Source: Bacteroidia bacterium
Lineage (GTDB): Bacteria; Bacteroidota; Bacteroidia; Flavobacteriales; Flavobacteriaceae
DNA length: 64,000 nucleotides
Assembly: GCA_030432635.1 (NCBI GenBank)
Contig: JAUIMB010000006.1
Coordinates: 1 to 64,000, forward strand
Reading direction: 5' to 3'
In this document: one piece after another, positions 29,221-38,070 of the stretch
Numbering within the stretch: position 1 is the first letter of the stretch
Layout of the letters: each line of letters begins with the position of its first letter
The notes under the pieces: generated by a model
Database searches by the model: none
The model's input: the letters and a program-made list of their open reading frames with translations, nothing else
Told to the model about the DNA's origin: nothing
Position numbers and translations under genes: made by a program

Positions 29221-30104
29221 TTTACTGTAAATTTTAAGGATTTGATTTTATGCTGTTCATAGTGCTTGTCTAAAATCTTGATTTGCTTTAACGTTTTTGT
29301 TGGGATAGTAAGTAGTCTTATGAAGTCCTCTTTAGAATATTTTTCGATACCTATTTGATTGTCATATAACCTATAAATTTTAACATCGTCATGAAATAAC
29401 TGTTCAAGGTTTTTTTTGTGCTTGGTCCAATCCGTTACATTTCCATTGGTATAATATTTAAGCATTAACGCATAATTGTCACTGTCGAGTTTGACGACCG
29501 TATTTTTATTGGCATCTATCGAACGAACAATAGTATCTGTTTTATGGTATGGTGAGGTTACCACAAATTTAATGTGGTCTTCCTTAATACTATAGTTGAA
29601 GCAACCTAAACTGTCTGTTTTTAAGTATATAGGTGATTGGTCGTTGAAAAGTATTTTAATATCTATAGGAATGCTTGTAATACCATTTTCGTTGAGGTCG
29701 TCAATGAAGCAAAATTGAAACTCGTTTTTTGAATTAATTTGAGTAAAAAACACAACAAACAATGGAAGTGCAGCGGCAAACCAAGCTATTTTTTTATTTC
29801 TTCGAGGTGTCTTTATTTTGGGATGGTCGTTCCTAAAGGCATGCCAATTCTCTTGTCCGACATATCGACTTAATAAATTGAGCATATCAATTCGAGGTAA
29901 TTTCGAATGGTCTTTTTTGAAGTACGTGTAAAACCACTTTTCACTCACTCTCGCCTTTACTTTAGTAAATAAGTCTTCCTGAAACCTTAGAATATCATCA
30001 CCATTCCAATTTTTAACATCTGATGGTACGCTATGATGCTCCAAAAATTTGGCTACGACTGCATTCTTTAACAGGTTGAATTGATGTTGCTCTTTGGTGC
30101 TCAT
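29217..30104 (-). CDS. Hypothetical protein: cytoplasmic N-terminal domain, single TM, extracytoplasmic domain
   Basis: N-terminal ILRFQEDLFTKVKARVSEKWFYTYFKKDHSKLPRIDMLNLLSRYVGQENWHAF, TM (IAWFAAALPLFVVFF), then beta-rich region. Confidence 0.7.
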   Translation of the reverse strand: MSTKEQHQFNLLKNAVVAKFLEHHSVPSDVKNWNGDDILRFQEDLFTKVKARVSEKWFYTYFKKDHSKLPRIDMLNLLSRYVGQENWHAFRNDHPKIKTPRRNKKIAWFAAALPLFVVFFTQINSKNEFQFCFIDDLNENGITSIPIDIKILFNDQSPIYLKTDSLGCFNYSIKEDHIKFVVTSPYHKTDTIVRSIDANKNTVVKLDSDNYALMLKYYTNGNVTDWTKHKKNLEQLFHDDVKIYRLYDNQIGIEKYSKEDFIRLLTIPTKTLKQIKILDKHYEQHKIKSLKFTVK

Positions 30105-30117
30105 TGATTTTTAAGCG

Positions 30118-30179
30118 TTGTAAATCAGATGGTTGTGCGTTGTAAATCGTTTTACAATGGCTTTACAAGACTATTACAA
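30118..30179. promoter_or_regulatory. Cluster of five phased TTGTAA(A)/(T)TTACAA boxes in divergent intergenic region
   Basis: TTGTAAA at 30118 and 30140; TTTACAA at 30151 and 30162; TTACAA at 30174. Includes 12-bp direct repeat GCGTTGTAAATC (30115, 30137). Confidence 0.6.
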
Positions 30180-30235
30180 CCCAAAATGAGAATTTCAATT
30201 TAGGTTTGATCCATAATCATTAAAAATATAAAATT

Positions 30236-31108
30236 ATGAATGCAATGTCAGTTAAATCAAAAATTAAATATTTATGTGTTTTAATACTCATATTGGTTTT
30301 AGAAGCTTGTCACTCGAATGCAGATTATAAGGAAAGCCTTCCTTTAGAAACAGCAGATGTTGGTATGGATTATGAAGCATTAAGGTCAGAAGATGACATC
30401 ACGCTAAGTTCTGAAGTTTCTATAAATACCATTCCGAAGGATTTAAAAATCATTAAGTCTGCAAACGCTAAATACAAAGTCGATAATGTGAAATTGGCAA
30501 CCAGAAGCATAAAGCGTATTGCACAGCGTTACCATGCCTATATTTCCGATTTAAGATATACAAATGATTTGTATCGTAAGGAAAATCGATTTACTATTAA
30601 AATTCCACAGCAGTATTTTGATACCATGATGGATTCTATAGGTTTGGTAGTTGACTTTGTTGAATATGAAAATATTACAACCAAGGATGTCACTGAAGAA
30701 TATATTGATATTGAAACACGGTTAAAGACCAAGTTGGAAGTAAAGTCACGTTACGAAGGGATATTGCGAAAAAACGCGAAAACAGTAGAGGATATCCTTA
30801 AGACTGAAGAAAAATTGCGTATCATTCAAGAGGAAATTGAATCGGCTCAAGGCCGTTTGAAATACCTCACTAATAAGGTGTCTTATAGTACTATTCAAAT
30901 TGATTTGTACGAGACGGTTGAATATACTGAAGAACCCGAAAGTTATTCCAAAACCTTTTTTGCAAAGGGTAAAGAAGGGTTTGCCAATGGTTGGAGTATT
31001 GTTGAAGGTTTTGTGTTAGGGTTACTTTACATTTGGCCTTTGGTACTTTTGGGAACAATTTTATTTGTAGCTCTAAGAGCTAGAGTGATGAAATCTAAGG
31101 GCAAATAG
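30236..31108 (+). CDS. DUF4349 domain-containing lipoprotein
   Basis: Lipobox (LEACHS); central coiled coil DVTEEYIDIETRLKTKLEVKSRYEGILRKNAKTVEDILKTEEKLRIIQEEIESAQGRLKYL; C-terminal TM. Confidence 0.8.
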   Translation: MNAMSVKSKIKYLCVLILILVLEACHSNADYKESLPLETADVGMDYEALRSEDDITLSSEVSINTIPKDLKIIKSANAKYKVDNVKLATRSIKRIAQRYHAYISDLRYTNDLYRKENRFTIKIPQQYFDTMMDSIGLVVDFVEYENITTKDVTEEYIDIETRLKTKLEVKSRYEGILRKNAKTVEDILKTEEKLRIIQEEIESAQGRLKYLTNKVSYSTIQIDLYETVEYTEEPESYSKTFFAKGKEGFANGWSIVEGFVLGLLYIWPLVLLGTILFVALRARVMKSKGK

Positions 31109-31118
31109 TAATTTTGTG

Positions 31119-32108
31119 TCATTCATCCTTATACACATTAAAACCGATACCAATGCCATAATTGTTGAGGTTGTTGCGCAATAAGCCTGATTCAATGCCA
31201 TTACCTTTTTTAAATTGAACCCAATTGTTACCATTGATAAATATGCGCTTGATGAATGTGTTGTGCGATGGAATTTCATCAGTAAAAGGGAGTAGAGGTC
31301 TAAAGTTGGTCGGAATTTTTACGATGCCATTTTTGGTCTTTATTTCCTTATACTTTTTGTTAGGCAAGAGTTTTCCATTTTGATCTGTGTATCCCAATAC
31401 TTGAAGTGAAACAAAAAAGCCATTTTCAGGAATCATCAAGTCATATGCACTGACATCGAGTTCAAAAGCATCACCATCTTTTTCAGTAGCTCTAAATACG
31501 ATATTCGCATAGGTCAGTGGTTTACTTGGATAGCCATTATCATTGCTGTAGAATTTTACCTTGAATAATGTGGAAAACTTCCGTTTATCTGCATTGGCAC
31601 GCTTGCGTTTTTTCCAATCGCGAGACTCTAAACTGATTGGAAATAGCACAGTAGTGATTTTTTTGAGTTTGTCATCTTCATTTGGAAAGAAAACGGCAAT
31701 TTCACTCTCTATGGTTGGTAGCCAACATTTATAATAATCATCATCGAGATACGGTTTAATGGTTTCCTTTTTGAATTTCCGATTGCGAATAACCGTAATT
31801 ACGACTTCATCAAGTTTATCGGCTTCTACGTACATTTCGATGGTATTGGGTAAATCACTTGTTGCCAAAGCGAGTTCTTTATAGCCTAAAGCCGAGATAT
31901 ATAGCGAATCAACATCAGGATATAGTTTTTTGGTAAAGGTAAATCTGCCTTCATCATCAGCAAACAACCCTTGTCCGTCACCAAATGAAATCGTGGCATA
32001 AGACACGGGATATTGGGTTTCATGATCAATGATCTTGTTTTGAGAATGTGATAAGAAACCACAGTTTAACACAAATACAAGGATTAAAGCAGTTGTTCTG
32101 TTTAGCAT
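31119..32108 (-). CDS. Secreted protein with carboxypeptidase-like regulatory domain
   Basis: Signal peptide; NKIIDHETQYPVSYATISFGDGQGLFADDEGRFTFTKKLYPDVDSLYISALGYKEL. Confidence 0.75.
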   Translation of the reverse strand: MLNRTTALILVFVLNCGFLSHSQNKIIDHETQYPVSYATISFGDGQGLFADDEGRFTFTKKLYPDVDSLYISALGYKELALATSDLPNTIEMYVEADKLDEVVITVIRNRKFKKETIKPYLDDDYYKCWLPTIESEIAVFFPNEDDKLKKITTVLFPISLESRDWKKRKRANADKRKFSTLFKVKFYSNDNGYPSKPLTYANIVFRATEKDGDAFELDVSAYDLMIPENGFFVSLQVLGYTDQNGKLLPNKKYKEIKTKNGIVKIPTNFRPLLPFTDEIPSHNTFIKRIFINGNNWVQFKKGNGIESGLLRNNLNNYGIGIGFNVYKDE

Positions 32109-32161
32109 TTGATGATTTTTTCAATAGTTATAAATATACATAATAACTCGTTGGAACAAAA

Positions 32162-32186
32162 AAACCACTGCGATTGACAGTGGTTT
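32162..32186 (-). terminator. Terminator downstream of DUF6249-like gene (minus strand)
   Basis: AAACCACTG-CGATTGA-CAGTGGTTT with T-run on minus strand. Confidence 0.6.
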
Positions 32187-32209
32187 CAGGATTGATTGGT
32201 TAAATTGGT

Positions 32210-32557
32210 CTATTCCTTATCTAATTTTTTGGTTAGGGTAAATCCTGTAAACAAGCCAATACCAGCCATTAAGAAAATAGTTCCAGGAAATGCCACTTCT
32301 TCCTCAACACCAAGATTGTAATGTAAAATTGAGGCGATAAAAATCCCAACACCAATACCCATGAGAAGTAAGGCAATATTGAGGATGAGCACTTTCCATA
32401 TTGGAGCGGTGTGACTTTTGCCTTTTACAAAAATACTGGCATCTGCACCTTTTTCAATCAGTGCCAAACGCTCTTTATTACGTGTTGAAAAATACAAGTA
32501 AAATACACCAAATATTGCTCCTACAATAACAGGCATGATTATTAGTTCTGATCCCAT
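32210..32557 (-). CDS. Small membrane protein, DUF6249-like
   Basis: Three TM segments, RNKERLALIEKGAD motif. Confidence 0.65.
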   Translation of the reverse strand: MGSELIIMPVIVGAIFGVFYLYFSTRNKERLALIEKGADASIFVKGKSHTAPIWKVLILNIALLLMGIGVGIFIASILHYNLGVEEEVAFPGTIFLMAGIGLFTGFTLTKKLDKE

Positions 32558-32657
32558 AGTGTTTCGTTTTTAATTGATTAATTTTATGTGTTCATGGTTT
32601 ATGACGACAACTTTTGGGTTATGGTTACAGATACATTCAATTATTTTTGTTCGCCAC

Positions 32658-32686
32658 TTGTAACCTTTAGGTTAAAAATATCGTCA
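32658..32686 (+). promoter_or_regulatory. Putative ECF-type promoter, possible sigma autoregulation
   Basis: TTGTAACC (32658-32665) -N15/16- TCGTCA (32681-32686), 10 nt before the probable sigma factor ATG (32696). Confidence 0.4.
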
Positions 32687-32695
32687 TATGCTAAA

Positions 32696-33286
32696 ATGAC
32701 CACTAACGACGACCAAATAATCATCAATCGAATTCTGGAAGGCGATACGCAGGCTTTTGCAGTATTGGTCGACCGTTATAAAAGTTTGGTCTTTACAGTG
32801 ACGATGCGAATGCTTAAACATAAGGAAGAAGCCGAAGAGGTTGCCCAAGATACCTTTATAAAGGTGTTTGGGTCTCTTAAAAATTTTAAAGGCGACTCCA
32901 AGTTGTCTACTTGGTTGTATCGAATTGCATATAACTCCAGTTTAGATCGCATAAAGAAAAACAAGAAGCATTTGAATGATGTGGAAATCAACCAGTTTAC
33001 CACACATCAAATCAAAACCTTGGATAATGCCTTGGATAAGCTTCAACAAGATGAGCAATCTAAAGCAATACAGCGTTGCATTGGGCAATTGCCTAGTGAG
33101 GATAGTATCTTGTTGACCTTTTATTACTTTGAAGAGTTGACCTTAAAGGATATTTCAGAGGTGATGGGCATTACCACAAATTCAGTTAAGGTAAAGTTGT
33201 TTCGAAGCCGAAAAAGATTGGCGACGATTTTGAAAGCACAGTTAGAACCAGAAATTATTGATTATTATGAACGAGAACGTAGATAA
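32696..33286 (+). CDS. RNA polymerase sigma factor, ECF subfamily
   Basis: FAVLVDRYKSLVFTVTMRMLKHKEEAEEVAQDTFIKVF...STWLYRIAYNSSLDRIK...LTLKDISEVMGITTNSVKVKLFRSRKRL. ORF runs from 32588 but ATG at 32696 (MTTNDDQIIINRIL) is the likely start. Confidence 0.92.
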   Translation: MTTNDDQIIINRILEGDTQAFAVLVDRYKSLVFTVTMRMLKHKEEAEEVAQDTFIKVFGSLKNFKGDSKLSTWLYRIAYNSSLDRIKKNKKHLNDVEINQFTTHQIKTLDNALDKLQQDEQSKAIQRCIGQLPSEDSILLTFYYFEELTLKDISEVMGITTNSVKVKLFRSRKRLATILKAQLEPEIIDYYERERR

Positions 33287-33680
33287 ACAACTTGATGAAC
33301 TCTCAAAAAAAGTGTTGCTAAAAACCAGAGTTGAGCAACCAAGCTTTGATTTTACGAACAACGTCATGTCAAAAATCGAGAGTTTTAGCGCTTCAAGTAT
33401 TACGACTTACGAGCCCTTAATTTCAAAGCGGTCTTGGATTCTTATGGGAATTGCCCTTATGTCAATTTGTGGCTTTGCCTTTTTTGGAACTTTTAATGCC
33501 AAGGACAGTTGGTTAGACGCTTTAGGACTTGATAGGTTTTTGGAATTTAGTATTCCAAATCCATTGTCCAACCTAGAATTTTCCAATACTGTGTTTTATG
33601 CCTTATTGTTATTTTCAATAATGCTTTGTATACAAATACCAATACTAAAAACATATTACGATAAGCGAATTCAACTTTAA
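33267..33680 (+). CDS. Hypothetical membrane protein, possible anti-sigma factor
   Basis: Overlaps the sigma gene 3' end; soluble N-terminus then two TM segments; MNENVDKQLDELSKKVLL start at 33267. Confidence 0.6.
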   Translation: MNENVDKQLDELSKKVLLKTRVEQPSFDFTNNVMSKIESFSASSITTYEPLISKRSWILMGIALMSICGFAFFGTFNAKDSWLDALGLDRFLEFSIPNPLSNLEFSNTVFYALLLFSIMLCIQIPILKTYYDKRIQL

Positions 33681-34996
33681 TCCTTGAAGTACCAAAATGG
33701 GATCTGCTCGATGGCCCAATACGTGGTGTCTTTTTTTCTGATTCGTTTTCTCACAATTTTAAGTAAATGTCTTCCTTTTTGTAAACTGTCAATGTTTACA
33801 TAGGTTTCAAAGCCCAATTCGTTCTTGAAATTTTGCGACAGTATGAAATCAGAGTCATATTTAGTCGAGTCTATTCGAATAGAATATATAAAATTGAAGG
33901 TTTTGAGATAGGCTTGCCTTAAGCTATCTTGTTTTGAGTGATCATTGAATTCAAAGCTGATCATATCATTCTGTAGGCCTCTAATGTCTTTTTTAGGTTT
34001 AAGTCCTGGGTTGAAACTAAAAATGCGATCTTCGATATCCTCTTGGTAGACCATAAAGACTTGTAAATACGATTCATTGATTACTTTGGAAGGAATTGTT
34101 ACATCTCCAGTAAACTGATTGTTTAGCATTAATTGATCTTCATAGTTTTTATTGTTCGCCACAATAGCACCTGATGACAAATTAGCATTGATGTAATTGG
34201 AATTTTGATGATAGAATGATGATAGCATTAAAATTAATATATAAAACGGAACCAAAATCATACTCAGTCGCCTTCCAAATTTATGATCCAGAAAGTTGTA
34301 AATCAATGGTCGATATAAAAACGATAGTGTGATAAAACTGAACAGCCAATAAACGGGAAAATAGATTTTAGAAAGCCACTTTTTCTTTTTTAAAAACCCA
34401 AGGGTCATAAAATCTATGAATGTAAAGAGCATTCCTAAGCAAATAAATAGCATCAAAGGAATGCCTATGCCTTTAGAAACCCAACCAGGTAACCAATCAC
34501 TGTCAATGATATAATTTCCGATAAGTGCAATGGTAACAATGGTAAATGTTAGGGCAAGGACGTAAAAAATCAGCAAAAATGAAATTGCAAATATGATACT
34601 GCAATAGTTTTCCAAAGTGGCAATGTACCTGTCGAATGAGCCGACTTTCTTTTTCAGATATCTGGTGAACTTCTGACTGTATTTAAGTTCGTCATAATCA
34701 ATATCTCCTGAAACATATCTCAAGCCTAAAGCACCAATCCACAATCCTCTTAACAAAACATGTAGCAGTAAATTGAAAATAAGGATAGCACAGGAAATTT
34801 GTGCAATTAGAGAGATGAAGAATTTATAGATTTGTTCTGTGTTCTTGGCCTCGTCCATACTATTGCTAATGGGTTCATAGGCTGTAAATAGTCCAAAAAT
34901 GGCAAACCCAGAGATGAGTAATTCGAGTTGCCAGCTTTCTTCTTGAAGTTTTTGAAGTAATTTTTTAAAGGCTGGATTGTTATAGTCTTGGCTCAT
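33677..34996 (-). CDS. Hypothetical polytopic membrane protein
   Basis: 439 aa intact ORF with several TM segments; stop overlaps that of the preceding + strand gene (TTAA). Confidence 0.65.
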   Translation of the reverse strand: MSQDYNNPAFKKLLQKLQEESWQLELLISGFAIFGLFTAYEPISNSMDEAKNTEQIYKFFISLIAQISCAILIFNLLLHVLLRGLWIGALGLRYVSGDIDYDELKYSQKFTRYLKKKVGSFDRYIATLENYCSIIFAISFLLIFYVLALTFTIVTIALIGNYIIDSDWLPGWVSKGIGIPLMLFICLGMLFTFIDFMTLGFLKKKKWLSKIYFPVYWLFSFITLSFLYRPLIYNFLDHKFGRRLSMILVPFYILILMLSSFYHQNSNYINANLSSGAIVANNKNYEDQLMLNNQFTGDVTIPSKVINESYLQVFMVYQEDIEDRIFSFNPGLKPKKDIRGLQNDMISFEFNDHSKQDSLRQAYLKTFNFIYSIRIDSTKYDSDFILSQNFKNELGFETYVNIDSLQKGRHLLKIVRKRIRKKDTTYWAIEQIPFWYFKD

Positions 34997-35143
34997 TTAG
35001 TTGGCTTTTGCGATTAAAGATAATCACTTTTACTTATAAAATTAAGGAACTCTCAATGGCAAGCTTCTATAAGTAAACCCTTATAATCAATAAAACATGG
35101 TAACATCAATGATTTTTTTATTCCATTTTAGGACAGGAATCGC

Positions 35144-36379
35144 TTAATACCAGCGCTTTTTCTTCTGTTTTGAACCTTTGCCTTTTCTTCCTTTTTTGTA
35201 TTTGCTGCCTTTCTTTTTATGAACGCTAGGTTTAGCTTTTGGATCTAAAGGAAACGGATGATCAACTTCTACAGGTATTTGAACATTAATCAATTGCTGA
35301 ATGGTTTTGATATAGCTTTTTTCATCGGCAGAACACAATGAGTATGCATTCCCAAACTCACCAGCGCGACCTGTTCTTCCTATACGATGCACATAGGTTT
35401 CTGGAACGTTTGGAAGGTCAAAATTGATAACAGCATCCAATTCGTTGATGTCAATTCCTCTAGCTGCAACGTCGGTTGCAATAAGAATGTTGACCTTTCC
35501 ACGCTTAAAATCGGCTAAAGCATTCTGGCGTTCATTTTGGGATCTGTTTCCATGCAGCCTTTCAGCCTTATAGCCATGATCGAGAAGTTTATTGTGAAGT
35601 TTGTCGACGCCAAATTTGGTTCTTCTAAATATTAGGATGCTGCCTTTAATAGTATGACGCAGAAGGTGAAGGCATAGCTCCATTTTCTTCCGCTTTGGGA
35701 CATAATACAAAACTTGACCTACATTTTTAGCAGCCGATGACGTAGGTGTTACTTCGATACGCTCAGGTTCGGTTAAGATTGATGTGGCTAACTGTTCGAC
35801 CTTGTAAGGCATTGTGGCCGAAAAAAGCAAGGTTTGTTTCTGTTCAGGACACAAGCGTTCGATTTTTTTAACATCATCTATAAATCCCATATCCAACATT
35901 AAATCTGCTTCGTCTAGTACCAAGATTTCAACATAGTCTAGATTAATTAAATCTTGCTTGTGTAAATCCAATAATCGACCTGGAGTTGCCACGAGTATAT
36001 CTAAGCCTTTAGCCAAAATATCCTTTTGTGGTTCTATAGAGGTGCCACCATATATCACAGCAGTCCTAAGATTGGTATAGCTTGCGTAGGTCTTGAAGTT
36101 TTTTGCGATTTGAATTGCTAGTTCTCGCGTCGGACTCACTACCATGGCTTTGATCGTTTTTTCTTTTTTTTTGGCATCTTGCCGATCAAACAGTAATTGT
36201 AAAATAGGTAAGGCAAAGGCAGCGGTCTTGCCAGTTCCGGTTTGTGCTGAGGTAATGATATCCTTGTGTTCTAAAACCTTTGGAATGGTGCGCTCCTGAA
36301 CTAATGTAGGTTGATCATAGCCTGCTTCGGCAACGGCTCTCAGGATAGGTTTGTTAAGTTTTAGATCCTTAAATGACAT
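35144..36379 (-). CDS. DEAD/DEAH box RNA helicase
   Basis: TSAQTGTGKTAAFALPIL, VLDEADLMLDMGF, LLFSATMP, HRIGRTGRAGEFG; Lys-rich C-terminus. Confidence 0.95.
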   Translation of the reverse strand: MSFKDLKLNKPILRAVAEAGYDQPTLVQERTIPKVLEHKDIITSAQTGTGKTAAFALPILQLLFDRQDAKKKEKTIKAMVVSPTRELAIQIAKNFKTYASYTNLRTAVIYGGTSIEPQKDILAKGLDILVATPGRLLDLHKQDLINLDYVEILVLDEADLMLDMGFIDDVKKIERLCPEQKQTLLFSATMPYKVEQLATSILTEPERIEVTPTSSAAKNVGQVLYYVPKRKKMELCLHLLRHTIKGSILIFRRTKFGVDKLHNKLLDHGYKAERLHGNRSQNERQNALADFKRGKVNILIATDVAARGIDINELDAVINFDLPNVPETYVHRIGRTGRAGEFGNAYSLCSADEKSYIKTIQQLINVQIPVEVDHPFPLDPKAKPSVHKKKGSKYKKGRKGKGSKQKKKRWY

Positions 36380-36455
36380 ATTGTGGGTTTTAAGGCAAAG
36401 GTAATTTTATTTCGTAAGACTATGACTTATGATTTCCACCTTATGGAATGGGTTG

Positions 36456-36983
36456 CTACTGCTTTATGAATGGCTTAAAATTAGCAATGTCATAGGCCTT
36501 TTCATAGTCATCTTCTCCTATTGTATTGGCTTCCGAAGAGTCATAATCCATGCTAATGAGCCATGTGCCATTATCCTTTTTCAGTATGACGTGAAACTGA
36601 CCATAATAGACTTGCTTGTCTGTTTTGTCTGTGTGTCTTGTAAGTTTATAAATTCCTCGTTCGCTTGCAATGGAGTCATTGCTTAAGCGTTCAAAAAAAC
36701 GCAATGAAATTTGGTTAGTGATGTTGTTGGTCTTCAATCGTTCAAATTGTGCTTTGTAGTTGTCAATATAAGTGTCATAATCCAAAATACGTTGGCCACC
36801 AGATATCCGAATGAGATCTTTAGAATGAATTTCGGCCATTGGTTTATAGTCAAGGGTTTCAAAGGCGAGATAGAATTTTTTCCAAACCGTATTAATAGCT
36901 TCTAGATTTTCGACGGATTGTGATTTGCTTTGATGAACTGAAGCTATCAAAATGAAAATTAAAATAGTGGTCTGCTTTAACAT
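36456..36983 (-). CDS. NTF2/SnoaL-like secreted protein
   Basis: Signal peptide MLKQTTILIFILIASVHQSKS; EAINTVWKKFYLAFETLDYKPMAEIHSKDLIRISGG...GTWLISMDYDS. Likely start at 36983. Confidence 0.65.
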   Translation of the reverse strand: MLKQTTILIFILIASVHQSKSQSVENLEAINTVWKKFYLAFETLDYKPMAEIHSKDLIRISGGQRILDYDTYIDNYKAQFERLKTNNITNQISLRFFERLSNDSIASERGIYKLTRHTDKTDKQVYYGQFHVILKKDNGTWLISMDYDSSEANTIGEDDYEKAYDIANFKPFIKQ

Positions 36984-36984
36984 G

Positions 36985-37761
36985 TTATTGTTTTTTTGGA
37001 GTTCCGAGGAGGTAAAGTACAACACCTGGACCCGATTTAACTTTATTGATTTTCCAATTATAATCTTCGTATTGGTCTAATTGACGTACTAGAACATTCA
37101 TTTCCTCAACCGAATAAGTTCTTAAGCATGACACAACACCATCCCATAAAACAAATAGTGGCACAATAGGGATGAGATACGTAAATACAATTCGTCCAAT
37201 GCTAAATGGTCGAATAAAAGGCGTACTCAAAAGTACACTAATAGGAGAGAAGAGCATAGCAAGAATACTTGGGATGCTACGTTCTTGGGCTTCAAAAACA
37301 GCAATTGAGGATTGACTGTCTATGACATTCTGTAATATTTTTTTGGCATCACTGGGCTTAAAATGGTGCAAGGCTAAAAATTGGGTGCGAAGTCCATTTA
37401 AGCTTTTGGGAACCTCTCTGGCATCAATTGGTGTTGTAATGAATTCAAAATTATCAGCCATTTTCTTGGTGCGTTCAAATGCTGGAATATTTGGATAGTA
37501 GTCGGTTAGAATAATCTTTAGCTCTGGAAGTCGCAACTTTAATTCAGAATTGAGCCAAAGCAATCCACCACCACCTCCAGAACCTAAATCCACAATAGTA
37601 TTGGTTTTGCTTATGCTGAGCCCTTTTTCCAAAATGGGAATGATAGGTTTGTATAGTTTTGCCTTATTGGATAAAAACTGTAGAAAATCGGTACCGTAAT
37701 TTCTGATAAATGACGGAAACCAATCTTGGTCTTCAAATTCAAATAGATGTATGCGTCCCAA
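36985..37761 (-). CDS. Class I SAM-dependent methyltransferase-like protein
   Basis: NTIVDLGSGGGGGLLWLNSEL motif I. Confidence 0.75.
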   Translation of the reverse strand: MGRIHLFEFEDQDWFPSFIRNYGTDFLQFLSNKAKLYKPIIPILEKGLSISKTNTIVDLGSGGGGGLLWLNSELKLRLPELKIILTDYYPNIPAFERTKKMADNFEFITTPIDAREVPKSLNGLRTQFLALHHFKPSDAKKILQNVIDSQSSIAVFEAQERSIPSILAMLFSPISVLLSTPFIRPFSIGRIVFTYLIPIVPLFVLWDGVVSCLRTYSVEEMNVLVRQLDQYEDYNWKINKVKSGPGVVLYLLGTPKKQ

Positions 37762-38070
37762 ACTGTTAATTGTTGATAGCTAAGTATTTGTAGGTTTTTC
37801 TATATAAATATATCCATAGTTTTTAAAATAAACTGTTAATCACTCTTTTTGTTTGATAGTTATTTGGATTGAATATTATCTGAAGCTTGTAATCGCCTTG
37901 CATGAACATCATCTGATAAAATAATTCTTTCGACGAATATTAGACTTTAATCGATGGTCTTTGCTTTAGATTTTATAATTTTCTTTATACATGTATGCTT
38001 TTATAAAGCAACGTCACTAATCTTTTTTGTGAATGACCAGTCATCATCACATTAAATCAAAATGATAATT

